Shown: one piece after another, positions 45,601 through 55,239 of the stretch
Numbering within the stretch: position 1 is the first letter of the stretch
How the letters are laid out: every line of letters starts with the position of its first letter
NCBI RefSeq assembly: GCF_021533195.1
Contig: NZ_JAJNKB010000012.1
Location: 1-64,000 of the forward strand
Origin: Portibacter marinus
GTDB lineage: Bacteria; Bacteroidota; Bacteroidia; Chitinophagales; Saprospiraceae
Direction of reading: 5' to 3'
Length of the DNA: 64,000 nucleotides
Program-made: the position numbers and the translations under genes
Notes under the pieces: generated by a model
What the model saw: only the letters and a program-made list of their open reading frames with translations
What the model was told of the DNA's origin: nothing
Database searches by the model: none

Positions 45601-47824
45601 AATCCCATATAGGCTCTGCTTCTAATAGGTGTTCCACGAAGTAATTCCATCTTTTTTTGGTAAAATAATCCCTGTGCTTGCCCTGGTAACCATGTCGCTG
45701 GCTTGGAAAAATGAGCATATCAAACTCCTTATCAGCCTTCACCAATGCTTCGGCCAGTTTATAAGTTGCTGAAACATTCACGTTGTCATCCATATTTCCA
45801 TGGACGAGAAGCAGTTTACCTTTTAAATTTGATGCCATGGTAATGTTACTGACTTCATGATAAGTCGAGTCAACCGGCCATCCCATATACATTTCAGGCC
45901 ACCATGCTTTTTCCATTCTAAAATCATGATCTGCAGAGCTGGACACAGCAACTTTGTAGAAGTCCGGAAAGGCCATCATGGCATGTCCTGCATCGTAACC
46001 TCCCGCCGAATGGCCAAAAATTCCAACTTTGTCTGTATCAATCCATCTATATTTGGTACCAAGATGCTTAATGGCCAGAACGTGATCTTCCAGATTGTTG
46101 CCCATATTTTTATAGGAATGATTGGCAAACTCTTTTGACCGGCCAATAGTCCCGAGACCGTCCACCATCATAACTATAAAGCCAAGTTCTGCAAGAGCCT
46201 GATTATTTAAAGCACGATCGAAAGATTTAGGAAATACTTGTGTGTGTGGGCCTGTATAGCTATGATCGATAATCGGATATGTCTTATCCGGATCAAAATG
46301 GGTCGGTCTCCAAATTGCACCATAGATGGTTGTTTTTTTATCCTTTCCGATCAGACTGAATTCCATAGGAGCAGTCCATCCTTTTGACTTTAAATCGTCG
46401 ACATCAGCTTCAGTCAATTCTGCCTTCACCTCACCGCTGTCCGCTTTTCTAATCACTGTTTTAGTTGGGATGGCAACGGTGGAATAATTGTCAGAAAAGT
46501 GTAGACCATCCGGAGCGAAATCGATTTGATGATGAAGCTTTTCGGGTGTGAGAAGTATCAATTCACCACTAAATAAAACTTTATACAACTGCTGGTGGTA
46601 AGGATTCATTTCCGGATCCTTCCCGGAAGCGAGGATGTAAAAGGCTTTCTGATCTTCATCAAGATGAACAATATCATTGATCACGAATTCCCCTTGGGTT
46701 AAAGATGTGATGGTGTTATCTCCTAAATCGTAGTAATACATTTGTCTCCACCCGCTCCTTTGGGAAAGGAAAGCTATTTTCCCTTCGTTTTCCAAATAAC
46801 GGAACTCAAAATCATCAATGTTGGTAGGGCTTGTCTCCTTAAATAGTTCTTCTACCTGCGCTTTATTTAAATCAATTTTCGCGATGCTAATCTCCTGAAA
46901 TCCTCTTTTTCTGTCTGTTGCTATAACTACTCCACTTTGCTCCGTCCATTCAGTACCCATGGAATTGATATGTGTTCGTGCAGGTAGCTTGAGATTAACT
47001 TCTTTTTTTGTTTCTACATCATAGAATTTTGCGGTGACCATGACCATATTGGTATCTCCTGGAGAGCCCCTATAGTAAGCATATAGGTCTGGACGGAATT
47101 TATCATCCTGACTATAGTCCAGCATGTACATTTTATCTGCATTCCTCAAATCGACAAGATTGGTCCTGATAAATTTGGAGTCAGGAGACCAATCTACCCA
47201 AAAGCGTTCCGGTCGCTGTCCATCTTCCCCTTCCATCTTATCAAACCAGCCATAGTAAGTTCCATACTCATAATCTTTAAAGCCGTCAGAGGATAATGGA
47301 TATGATGTGGAATCAGTGGTAGATCTGATGTATAGATTGAAGTCTTTTACAAATGCCATCCATTGACCATCCGGAGAAATGGATTGCATTTCAGGTACTT
47401 GCTTTTCATTTTCTATTTTACTGGCGGATAAATCGTAGTTTTCAAGAGACAAAACGAAGGAAGAGTCAGCATGTCGAAAGTACAATGAATCTTCCTTCAT
47501 CTTGATTTCTGAGATTTCTATTGATCCAGCATTGTCAATTTGCAGCAAAGCAGCAAGTCGATCATGATCAAATAGTTTCGATATCTCATAACTTTTCAAA
47601 TCCACCTTATGGTACCATTGGCCTGCCTCATCATATTCTTTAAAGATTGCAGCTGACTGATCTTTCTGCCAGTTTACATCAGTATAAAGATTGAAAGCAG
47701 TTTTATTGTGATAATGGTCTCGCATAAAGCTTACTGCCCTGTCATAGTCTTCATATGTCAATGACTGATTGTAGCTGATGGTAGCTATTAATGCAAACAG
47801 AGAACAGAACAAACCTTTCTTCAT
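45587..47824 (-). CDS. DPP-IV-type S9 serine peptidase
   Basis: 745 residues with a signal peptide (ending ATISYNQ). An eight-bladed DPP-IV beta-propeller (about 90-480, 'SPDGQWMAFVKDFNLYIRS') is followed by an alpha/beta-hydrolase domain (about 500-745). The catalytic Ser is S606 in GHSAGG, the Asp probably lies in 'GNMDDNVNV', and the His in 'PSQRHGYQG'. It releases N-terminal dipeptides from peptides in the periplasm or at the surface. The gene begins 3 bases after the stop of the tricorn-like protease (47828-51082), so both proteases are made together and form a likely peptide-degradation pair. Confidence 0.9.
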   Translation of the reverse strand: MKKGLFCSLFALIATISYNQSLTYEDYDRAVSFMRDHYHNKTAFNLYTDVNWQKDQSAAIFKEYDEAGQWYHKVDLKSYEISKLFDHDRLAALLQIDNAGSIEISEIKMKEDSLYFRHADSSFVLSLENYDLSASKIENEKQVPEMQSISPDGQWMAFVKDFNLYIRSTTDSTSYPLSSDGFKDYEYGTYYGWFDKMEGEDGQRPERFWVDWSPDSKFIRTNLVDLRNADKMYMLDYSQDDKFRPDLYAYYRGSPGDTNMVMVTAKFYDVETKKEVNLKLPARTHINSMGTEWTEQSGVVIATDRKRGFQEISIAKIDLNKAQVEELFKETSPTNIDDFEFRYLENEGKIAFLSQRSGWRQMYYYDLGDNTITSLTQGEFVINDIVHLDEDQKAFYILASGKDPEMNPYHQQLYKVLFSGELILLTPEKLHHQIDFAPDGLHFSDNYSTVAIPTKTVIRKADSGEVKAELTEADVDDLKSKGWTAPMEFSLIGKDKKTTIYGAIWRPTHFDPDKTYPIIDHSYTGPHTQVFPKSFDRALNNQALAELGFIVMMVDGLGTIGRSKEFANHSYKNMGNNLEDHVLAIKHLGTKYRWIDTDKVGIFGHSAGGYDAGHAMMAFPDFYKVAVSSSADHDFRMEKAWWPEMYMGWPVDSTYHEVSNITMASNLKGKLLLVHGNMDDNVNVSATYKLAEALVKADKEFDMLIFPSQRHGYQGKHRDYFTKKRWNYFVEHLLEAEPIWDFKLD

Positions 47825-47827
47825 TTT

Positions 47828-50800
47828 TTACTCATTTAAGTCTTGAAGCATGACTTCGATGGCTTTTTCTAACTGTTGATCTCTTCCTTGATCTATCACG
47901 CCCGGCATGTTTTTCACTAGCACATCGGGCTCGGTTTGTAGATTTTCCATCCATGTTCCGTCAATGTCCTTAGCAGATATTGGAACAACACCCCAAACGG
48001 ACCCATCGGGAAGTCTTTCCCATCCTGCGAAGCTACAGGTTCCAGGCGTCGGCATACCTACAGTTTTGCCGATGTTTAAGTCAGAGTAACCCTCAGCGAA
48101 ACAGTGACCATCACTGTACTGAGCCTCATTGATCAGGGCGAGAGTTGGTTTCGTCCACCGTGAAGTGGGCTCTCCTCCCACTACCTTCGCCTCAGTAGCG
48201 TAGGTAATAAATGGTACACCTGTAAAGAACATGGCTAAGTCCGCAACAAGGTCACCGCCGCCATTGAATCTGGTATCTATGATCACGCCTTCTTTTTCAA
48301 AATACTTTCCCATCATATCCTCATACATACTTCGGTATGGCTCATCGCTCATGCCAGGAATATGAACATATCCTAATCGACCGTTACTTTTTTCTTTGAC
48401 TTCCTCCTCGTTTATTTTCACCCATCTTGAATAGAGCAGACGGCGTTCTTCAGAAAGGCTAATAGGTTTTACAGTAATCAATTCGCGTTTTTGATCATTA
48501 GGATTTACCACTTCCAAAAGGGTAAATTTACCGGCTTTACGATTTAGGTATTCTGCCACATCGCGATCAGGACTGATCGTCACGCCATCTATTTTCTCTA
48601 TGACCATGCCCGGCTCGACATCGATATCCGATTTATCCAGTGGTCCTCCTTCGATCACTTCTTCTATCCGTATGCCGTCGCCCTGGTGGTCGTAATCCAT
48701 AAAAATACCCAATGATGCCGTCTCATCTTCATTCTCTACGTTCATGCCCCTGTATCGCGCACCAGCATGTGAAACATTGAGTTCCCCGATCATTTCACTG
48801 ACCATCTCCGTAAATTCAAATGAATTGCCAATAGATGAAAGGAAAGGTTCGTATTCCTTTCTCATTTGATCCCAATCGATACCATGAAAATCAGGATGAT
48901 AGAATATGGCATTGGTCCTTAACCAGATATGATCAAACATAGCTTCTCTTTCTGCATCAGCATCATACTCCATTTCACCATTGATCTTAACCGCGTCTTT
49001 TTTGCTCTTCTCTGGGTCAATTTTTGAAATTTTTCCGCCACTTAAAAGGAATAGGTTTTTCATTTCCTTATCCCATGTTAAACTGCCACCATTCGCGTCC
49101 AGCTTTAGAGCCATCTTGGTTTCTTTTGTTCTGAGATTGGTGCTCCACAAATTGGTCTTACCTTCAAATCTCGACAGATAATATAAGGTCTCTCCGTCTT
49201 TCGAAAGAACGGCATCACTTAGAAGTGAAGAGTGGATGGTCAGTCGATCGGTCCAATCTTCCATTTCGTCCCATTCAAAGGTTAAGGTAGAATCTTTCTT
49301 TTCTTCCTTTTTTTCATCCTTGTCTGTATCCTTATCTATCTCCTTCTTCTCTGCTTCCTCTTTCTTCTTTTTCTCCTTTTCTTTTTCCTCCTTGATGGCT
49401 TTTTGCAACTTGTATTCTTCTTCGCTCAGATTGTGTTTATCCCATGCATCTTGAGTGAAGAACATGGCATAGACGTCAGATTCTGTCCTGCCACTGGTAG
49501 CGTATGATTTTAATCCATTTCTGTTACTAAACCAAAGCATTTGTTTGCCACCATTGACCCAAATGGGACTGTAATCCCTATAACCACTTTTTGTTAAATT
49601 TTCCCTTTTTGATCCATCCGCTGCCAACAAGAGAATATCGCTGTTGCTCAACGTTTTATCCCAATCTACCAAAAGCCACTTGCTGTCCGGGCTCCAGCGA
49701 AAATACTTATCACCATCTCTCATGTGAAACAAATCTTCAGGTGTCAATAACGTGACTTCTGTACCGGTTGAGTCATCTTTAACTTTCAGCGTTCTCCTTC
49801 CTTCTATATACGCCAGCTTTTTGCCATCAGGTGAGTAGCGAGGCATGTAATTATCTTGATCGTTTGAAATGACCACAGTTTCTTCCAGTAGGGTAGAAGC
49901 AAAAAAGAAGGGTTCTTCCTCTCTAGCTTTGGTGGTCTGATAGATGCTCCATTTGCCATCTCTCTCAGAACTATACAATACGGACTTGCCTTCAGGTCCC
50001 CACGTTATAAATCGTTCTGCTTCCGGTGTGTTGGTTAATCTTTTGGTGAAAGATTCTTCTACAGAAGTTACAAAAACTTCACCTCTTGAAATGAATGCAA
50101 TCTCTTTGCCATTAGGGGAAATGGCCATTTCCTGTACGTCTCCATTGATAGAAATGTACTTATCAATGTTTATGCTTCCTTGTGTCTTTATGTCAATGTT
50201 TACTTTAGCGGGTGATTCACCATCTTTCATTGTATATATCTCTCCATGGTGACCGAATGCCAATAAACCATCCCCACGGCTTAGAAATCTTGCAGGGTGC
50301 AACTCAAAATTAGTCAGTTGTTCCGATTGAGCCGGGTCGTCAAGGTTAAGCCGATGAACATTAAATACACCACTCTTTTCGCTCAAATAGTATAGTGATT
50401 TTTCATCCTGGCTTAAGATAGGCTGCCTGTCTTCTCCTATAAAATCAGTGATTTTAGAATGCGTGCCTGATGCCACATCGTAAGACCAAATATCTCTGGT
50501 GATGGCAGAAACATGATGCTTTCGCCAGGGGTTTTCTCCTCCTTTTTTATCATGATAATAATACATAGTGCCGTTGGAATTGATTTCTAGATCTTCGGCA
50601 GGAAAGGTGAAAACCTGATCTACTCGTCCACCTTCAACAGGTACACTGTATAATTCGGATTGAGACCCATGTGGAAATTGGCGATGACTGGCCAGATCCT
50701 GCCTGATGCCTCCGAACATAATATTTTTATCATCAGGCGTGTAAGTGTAAGGCACTTCATCATTAGAGTGATATGTAATTCGATGCGCCTCACCGCCATT

Positions 50801-51082
50801 TGCTTCCATGACATAAACATCAAAATTCCCATATCGATTGGAAGCAAATGCCAATTTAGAGCCATCATTAGACCAAACAGGCATGTAGTCTTGAGCTTCA
50901 TGAAATGTAAGTCTTGTTGCGGTTCCGCCCTTAGATGATACCCTATAAAGATCCCCTTTATGGGTAAAAACAATCGCGCTGCCATCTGGTGAAACAGAGG
51001 GATAACGGAACCAACTTTGATCGTCTTGTCCCATTAAAGCAAATGATAAGCCCAGCGATAATATTAATATTTTCAGCTTCAT
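47828..51082 (-). CDS. Tricorn-like S41 serine protease with PD40 propeller (paralogue 2)
   Basis: 1084 residues with a signal peptide (ends SFALMGQ). The architecture is identical to paralogue 1 (24922-28170): PD40 propeller repeats, a Glu/Lys-rich charged linker (about 545-605), PDZ (about 810-880) and the S41 domain. The tricorn-type residues are H772 in VSHAG and S990 followed by Asp in QYSDGHC. It is the upstream gene of a two-gene unit with the DPP-IV-like peptidase. In the tricorn system of archaea, downstream aminopeptidases trim the products; the S9 enzyme would do a matching job here. Confidence 0.85.
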   Translation of the reverse strand: MKLKILILSLGLSFALMGQDDQSWFRYPSVSPDGSAIVFTHKGDLYRVSSKGGTATRLTFHEAQDYMPVWSNDGSKLAFASNRYGNFDVYVMEANGGEAHRITYHSNDEVPYTYTPDDKNIMFGGIRQDLASHRQFPHGSQSELYSVPVEGGRVDQVFTFPAEDLEINSNGTMYYYHDKKGGENPWRKHHVSAITRDIWSYDVASGTHSKITDFIGEDRQPILSQDEKSLYYLSEKSGVFNVHRLNLDDPAQSEQLTNFELHPARFLSRGDGLLAFGHHGEIYTMKDGESPAKVNIDIKTQGSINIDKYISINGDVQEMAISPNGKEIAFISRGEVFVTSVEESFTKRLTNTPEAERFITWGPEGKSVLYSSERDGKWSIYQTTKAREEEPFFFASTLLEETVVISNDQDNYMPRYSPDGKKLAYIEGRRTLKVKDDSTGTEVTLLTPEDLFHMRDGDKYFRWSPDSKWLLVDWDKTLSNSDILLLAADGSKRENLTKSGYRDYSPIWVNGGKQMLWFSNRNGLKSYATSGRTESDVYAMFFTQDAWDKHNLSEEEYKLQKAIKEEKEKEKKKKEEAEKKEIDKDTDKDEKKEEKKDSTLTFEWDEMEDWTDRLTIHSSLLSDAVLSKDGETLYYLSRFEGKTNLWSTNLRTKETKMALKLDANGGSLTWDKEMKNLFLLSGGKISKIDPEKSKKDAVKINGEMEYDADAEREAMFDHIWLRTNAIFYHPDFHGIDWDQMRKEYEPFLSSIGNSFEFTEMVSEMIGELNVSHAGARYRGMNVENEDETASLGIFMDYDHQGDGIRIEEVIEGGPLDKSDIDVEPGMVIEKIDGVTISPDRDVAEYLNRKAGKFTLLEVVNPNDQKRELITVKPISLSEERRLLYSRWVKINEEEVKEKSNGRLGYVHIPGMSDEPYRSMYEDMMGKYFEKEGVIIDTRFNGGGDLVADLAMFFTGVPFITYATEAKVVGGEPTSRWTKPTLALINEAQYSDGHCFAEGYSDLNIGKTVGMPTPGTCSFAGWERLPDGSVWGVVPISAKDIDGTWMENLQTEPDVLVKNMPGVIDQGRDQQLEKAIEVMLQDLNE

Positions 51083-51148
51083 AATTTTAAATTTGTAAGA
51101 AGCCGAAAATAGGAAAATTTGCAGATTAGAATTGATTTATTTCAAACG

Positions 51149-51898
51149 TTAATTACACGAAGCCACTGCCTCTTTAGCCAGACGCTTGGCCATAGTGGCA
51201 TTTTCGTCAAAATTTTCGCTTAAATCTGAAATTACGGTGAAGACTATATTGCCATGTAAGGTATGCACCCTTGCTTCCGAGTTTAGATCGTTGCCTTCCA
51301 AAACCGCTTTGTCTCCAATGCCCTCTGCTTTTGTAAAAAAAGATTTTGGAATCATACTCGTGATTGTTTTTGCTGCCGATTTGACCTGCTCTGATTCCTC
51401 CTCCATTTCTTCTTCAACTTTCTTATGGAAGGCAGCAACCTCTTCATCTGTCATGGTTCGGTAGTAGTTATCGAAATATTCACCATAGGGCTTATCGATT
51501 TCTTCTTTGTCCAACAATTTGAAACCACCGATTCCAATGGTGTTATCCTTGTCCACCTCAATAGTTCTAGAACCGACAGTGAGACTTTGTTTTCTGCCAG
51601 TCGACCAATTGTAGTTACAATATCTTACCATGGGATTACTTAATAGTTTGGGTGCATTTTCCAGCTCAGGAGGTCCTTTCTGCTCTAATTCTGCAGCTGC
51701 CATCTCTAACCATCCAGCGATTTGGTTTAAATCAAAAATATTGCAAGGTTCCATCGCATGTTCTGCCAGACAAGAACTGCCTGTTTTGTTTTTTTCAGAA
51801 ACATTGTTGCTGAGCTTAGAGACCTGGTCGGTGGAGTTACCACCACAGGCCGAAAGCATCAATGCCGTGATCATTAAAGGAAAAAGTAATTGCTGCAT
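51149..51898 (-). CDS. Predicted lipoprotein, unknown function
   Basis: 249 residues with a lipobox at Cys18 (ALMLSACGG). Cys pairs lie in 'SSCLAEHAMEPCNIFDL' and 'VRYCNYNWS', suggesting disulfides, and the last residues (KEAVASCN) contain another Cys. A charged region 'VEEEMEEESEQVKSAAKT' separates two mixed alpha/beta halves. The family is not recognised. Transcribed away from the divergent genes, 66 bases after the tricorn gene's start; it has its own promoter region with the gene at 52029. Confidence 0.5.
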   Translation of the reverse strand: MQQLLFPLMITALMLSACGGNSTDQVSKLSNNVSEKNKTGSSCLAEHAMEPCNIFDLNQIAGWLEMAAAELEQKGPPELENAPKLLSNPMVRYCNYNWSTGRKQSLTVGSRTIEVDKDNTIGIGGFKLLDKEEIDKPYGEYFDNYYRTMTDEEVAAFHKKVEEEMEEESEQVKSAAKTITSMIPKSFFTKAEGIGDKAVLEGNDLNSEARVHTLHGNIVFTVISDLSENFDENATMAKRLAKEAVASCN

Positions 51899-52028
51899 GA
51901 GTTTAGGTTTTATAAAATATCAGTGGCCTTTAGAGACCAGTTCTAAAGTAATAAAAATTATATCGTGATAAAAATCCAGGGATAGAATGATGAGGTATTT
52001 TAGATGTAAGAACCTTATCTATACCTTC

Positions 52029-52832
52029 TTATTGATTTAAAGCATCCAACAGTTCTCCAATGAATGGAAAAAATTCCCTGGTGATCAGGTGTTCAAAATC
52101 TTCCTTTATCAAGGGTTGGTTCAGTTTGCCTCCTAGTATGATTGCAGGAGAAAGTGGTGCTCCGGGAATGGTGATTTCAATTTCAAAAGAATAATTACTG
52201 GGATCGAAAGAGATAAGTCCAAGCTGAGGTTTGAATTCAGCTTCCAATCCACAAGACGGAAATTTCCAGATATTACCTGATAATTCTCCAAGAGGAAGCA
52301 AGTCTGTTTTAATAGCAAAGCTTCCATCTGCAACATTGAATTCAAATCCAAGCTTATTGCCATTTACGCCAATAGTCCCTCCACTATCAACTGTCAATGG
52401 GGAACCTTCGGAAAGTACCTTAAGTTTTGCACTATTAAATTGAACATATTTTTGTTGTTCAATCTTTCTCACAGGTTTGACCAAATCTCGATACCCTTGA
52501 GTGTATGGCTGGTAAAATTGATTGCCAATTTCCCCAATAAACCATGGCTCCTTTGTTTGAGGATCATGATAAACACGGTATTTGCCATGATCTTCCGGCA
52601 TGACCAGTTTGGCCCCCAGTATTTCAGATTCATTGACAAAATTTATGTCATCGTTAAGCAATCTGCTATAATCAGCTGCCCAGTCATGACTTTGAGTCGA
52701 AGAGCTTCCCGATTGAAGTGAGAATTGCAGTGGAGGAGGCATCAGGGAATTTCCCTGGTTGATATTTTTTTGAGAAGAATATGCAGCGGGAAAAGCTTGT
52801 TCTTTTTTTTCTTGTTCAGTCAGATAACTCAT
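52029..52832 (-). CDS. Unrecognised protein with PPPLQFSLQ-type N-terminal motif
   Basis: 267 residues from ATG 52832 (MSYLTEQEKKEQ); the frame is open 39 bases further up. There is no signal peptide. Near residue 30 is 'NSLMPPPLQFSLQSGSSST', a proline-then-LQ motif often seen at the N-terminus of proteins loaded into extracellular contractile injection systems. The rest is beta-rich ('KLVMPEDHGKYRVYHDPQTK', 'SGGTIGVNGNKLGFEFNVAD', 'SFEIEITIPGAPLSPAIILG') with no family I recognise. No injection-system genes lie in the window. The motif link is an inference from pattern only. Confidence 0.5.
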   Translation of the reverse strand: MSYLTEQEKKEQAFPAAYSSQKNINQGNSLMPPPLQFSLQSGSSSTQSHDWAADYSRLLNDDINFVNESEILGAKLVMPEDHGKYRVYHDPQTKEPWFIGEIGNQFYQPYTQGYRDLVKPVRKIEQQKYVQFNSAKLKVLSEGSPLTVDSGGTIGVNGNKLGFEFNVADGSFAIKTDLLPLGELSGNIWKFPSCGLEAEFKPQLGLISFDPSNYSFEIEITIPGAPLSPAIILGGKLNQPLIKEDFEHLITREFFPFIGELLDALNQ

Positions 52833-52874
52833 TTCTTTTGTCTTCCAATCTAGTTCAAGTCGTAAGAGCAATCC

Positions 52875-52890
52875 TCACCCTTTAGGGTGA
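52875..52890. promoter_or_regulatory. Inverted repeat between divergent genes
   Basis: Perfect six-base palindrome tcaccc-ttta-gggtga in the gap between the minus-strand gene starting at 52832 and the sigma factor gene, followed by TTTTATATAA. Its position is that of an operator or a promoter-associated site for either gene. It could also be a chance palindrome. Confidence 0.3.
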
Positions 52891-52930
52891 TTTTATATAA
52901 AAAAAACTGATGGATTGCAACCTTTTAATA

Positions 52931-53518
52931 ATGCCATCGTATTTGTGTTTATATTCAAAGAAAAAGGACTTGCAAAGCGATAACGAAATCATACAGTTGG
53001 TACAGGACGGCGAAACTGGGAAAGTGGGAATCCTGTATGAAAGGCATAAGAAGGATCTATTTTACTATTTCTACAGGATGACCAACGATAAATTGAAGAG
53101 TGAAGATTTAGTACAAAACACTTTTATCAAAGTCCTTCGATTTAATCACCATTATAAAAGAGGTCAGCCCTTTAATTTTTGGTTGTACTCCATTGCACGA
53201 AACCTTTTTCTGGACTCTGTAGCAAAAAAAGATGTTTTGAAGCATTCAGCAAATGAGGAGGCATTGTACAACCATTATGATGAAGATCAAGGTGTTCAAA
53301 AAGCGATGGAGCAAGAGGAAAAACACCAAATATTACAGATTGCTTTAAACAGACTGGATAGTAAGAAAAAGGAAGCAATCGTACTCAGTCGATTTCAGGG
53401 AATGAAGTACAAAGACATTGCACAATTGACCAATAGTACAGAGACCAATATTAAATCAAGGATCCGTAGGGGGCTTGAGGATTTGAAATTAATTATGAGC
53501 AAATTAGAATTACAATAA
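52931..53518 (+). CDS. ECF-type RNA polymerase sigma factor
   Basis: 195 residues if started at ATG 52931; an upstream ATG at 52910 adds seven. Region 2 is clear at about 30-95 ('LYERHKKDLFYYFYRM', 'SEDLVQNTFIKVLRF', 'FNFWLYSIARNLFLDS') and region 4 at about 135-190 ('RLDSKKKEAIVLSRFQGMKY', 'IAQLTNSTETNIKSRIRRG'). First gene of a four-gene run with an anti-sigma-like protein and two DUF4097 proteins, which are therefore likely its targets or sensors. Confidence 0.9.
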   Translation: MPSYLCLYSKKKDLQSDNEIIQLVQDGETGKVGILYERHKKDLFYYFYRMTNDKLKSEDLVQNTFIKVLRFNHHYKRGQPFNFWLYSIARNLFLDSVAKKDVLKHSANEEALYNHYDEDQGVQKAMEQEEKHQILQIALNRLDSKKKEAIVLSRFQGMKYKDIAQLTNSTETNIKSRIRRGLEDLKLIMSKLELQ

Positions 53519-53519
53519 A

Positions 53520-54278
53520 ATGGAAAATTCAAGAGATTGCGCACATGCTAAGGAGCAATTATTAGAAGAGATTCAGGAAGGCTTGTCTGAAAATGGCTTT
53601 GATCTTTTTATTGAGAAGCACATTGCCTGTAGAGAGGAGTTGATATCAATGTATAATACTTTAAGGCAACTCGATCAATTGGAAATGGTAGAGCCATCAT
53701 CTGATATGGATCAGGGCTTTTATGCCAAGTTAGCTGCGGAACCTAAACAAAAATTGAAGCTAAGAAGGAGCACGATCTGGTTTAGAAATATAGCTGTAGC
53801 CGCTTCAATTTTCATGGTAGGAGCCTTGATCGGATTTTACCTGCTTGATAGAGGAGATCACGAGATGATGATGGTTGAAGATGATTTGTTGAATCAAGAA
53901 AACATCGTATTGACCTCTAATTCATCCATGAGTAGATTAGAAGACATCTCTGAAATGAAGAACGCTCCGAAATTGGACAAAAAGATCATCGAAGCGTTAA
54001 ATCGAGCATTGTTGAATGATCCCAATGTCAATGTTAGATTAAGTGCTATAGAAGCGATGTTACATTATGCGGATAATCCTAAGGTAAGAGAGAATCTGAT
54101 CAAAGCGATTCCCTATCAGACCTCTCCGATCATACAGATGACATTGGCAGAAGTGATGATAAGTCTTGATGAATCGGAATCAAAAGATGAATGGTTGCAA
54201 TTGTTTCGCTCTGATCGACTGGAAGATGGATTTAAAGAGCAGTTAGAAGAGGCTCTAGCCCCGGTAATGAAATTGTAA
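53520..54278 (+). CDS. Anti-sigma-like membrane protein with HEAT-like repeats
   Basis: 252 residues beginning 1 base after the sigma factor stop. Cytoplasmic N-terminus (about 1-88) with Cys/His residues ('DCAHAKEQLLEEIQEG', 'FIEKHIACREELISM'), one transmembrane helix (about 92-112, 'NIAVAASIFMVGALIGFYLL'), then a periplasmic domain with HEAT-like repeats ('NDPNVNVRLSAIEAMLHYAD', 'IIQMTLAEVMISLDE'). The layout is that of a membrane anti-sigma factor holding the sigma factor until an envelope signal arrives. The role is inferred from topology and gene order. Confidence 0.75.
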   Translation: MENSRDCAHAKEQLLEEIQEGLSENGFDLFIEKHIACREELISMYNTLRQLDQLEMVEPSSDMDQGFYAKLAAEPKQKLKLRRSTIWFRNIAVAASIFMVGALIGFYLLDRGDHEMMMVEDDLLNQENIVLTSNSSMSRLEDISEMKNAPKLDKKIIEALNRALLNDPNVNVRLSAIEAMLHYADNPKVRENLIKAIPYQTSPIIQMTLAEVMISLDESESKDEWLQLFRSDRLEDGFKEQLEEALAPVMKL

Positions 54279-54363
54279 GTAATAAGTGCACAATTATACA
54301 GCTGAAACCGGCCATTTCTGCTGACCATTGACATAAATTTTATTTAAAAAAAAAGATTCTAAA

Positions 54364-55227
54364 ATGAAAAGAGTATTACTAATAATAGCGGTTATGATGA
54401 CTGCATCATTGGCCTACAGCCAAAAAAGTACAGACAATATGAACATGGATTTCGATGTTTCCGCTTATGAAAATATTCGTATCCATAATTACAACGGCAA
54501 TGTCACGGTCAATGCCAAGCCTGGAAAGACGCTTAGTCTCAAAGTAAAAAGAACACTCACCTCAGGATCTGGCAGTGAGCTGGCCAAAGCAAAGGAAGAA
54601 GTTTACCTGGACACGACCGTCATCGATGGAGAATTCATTGTTTTTATGGTTGCTCCACAAAAGTTCTTTAAAGTTGACGATGAGGGAAATAGTTATTATA
54701 ACGGACCTTCCTGGAACAACTGGTCGAAAGGTAATATCAAGGAATACGGAGTGGAATACGAATTTGAAATTGAAGCCACCATACCGCCTGAAAAGAATTT
54801 ATATGCTGCCACACATCGAAAAGATGTGGACGTCATCGGAATTCAAGGGAAAACCACCGTCAAGACACATCACGGAAGTGTGAAAGCCAAGACTGGTGCC
54901 GAAGAAGTAATAGCTAAATCTCATCATGGAGATGTCACTGTTGAGCATACTGGAAATAACGTTACAAGTGGTGTTTACAAAACACACCATGGGGATATTA
55001 GAACCACCTTTCCTTCACTAAACGCGGTGGCATCTATGGATAGTCATCATGGGGATTTTTACATTGATTACGATTATGAATTCGTCGCTCAGAAAGTAAG
55101 TATCATTGAAGACGGGAGGAAAACAAAATATAAATACGGTGGAGAGACAAACATTAAAGTAGGTAATGGCAATGGTAAGCTTACCTACAGAACGCACCAT
55201 GGAGATACATACATTACAAAGAATTAA
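54364..55227 (+). CDS. DUF4097 beta-solenoid protein with His-His-Gly-Asp turns (1)
   Basis: 287 residues with a signal peptide (ending SLAYSQ). About 25-287 is a DUF4097-type right-handed beta structure with one short repeat per turn. The turns carry 'THHGSVKA', 'SHHGDVTV', 'THHGDIRT', 'SHHGDFYI' and at the end 'THHGDTYI', so a His-His-Gly-Asp/Ser motif occurs five times. The role is unknown; family members are envelope proteins often under sigma/anti-sigma control. It is third in the operon, and a paralogue follows 12 bases later. Confidence 0.8.
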   Translation: MKRVLLIIAVMMTASLAYSQKSTDNMNMDFDVSAYENIRIHNYNGNVTVNAKPGKTLSLKVKRTLTSGSGSELAKAKEEVYLDTTVIDGEFIVFMVAPQKFFKVDDEGNSYYNGPSWNNWSKGNIKEYGVEYEFEIEATIPPEKNLYAATHRKDVDVIGIQGKTTVKTHHGSVKAKTGAEEVIAKSHHGDVTVEHTGNNVTSGVYKTHHGDIRTTFPSLNAVASMDSHHGDFYIDYDYEFVAQKVSIIEDGRKTKYKYGGETNIKVGNGNGKLTYRTHHGDTYITKN

Positions 55228-55239
55228 AATAATTATAAA

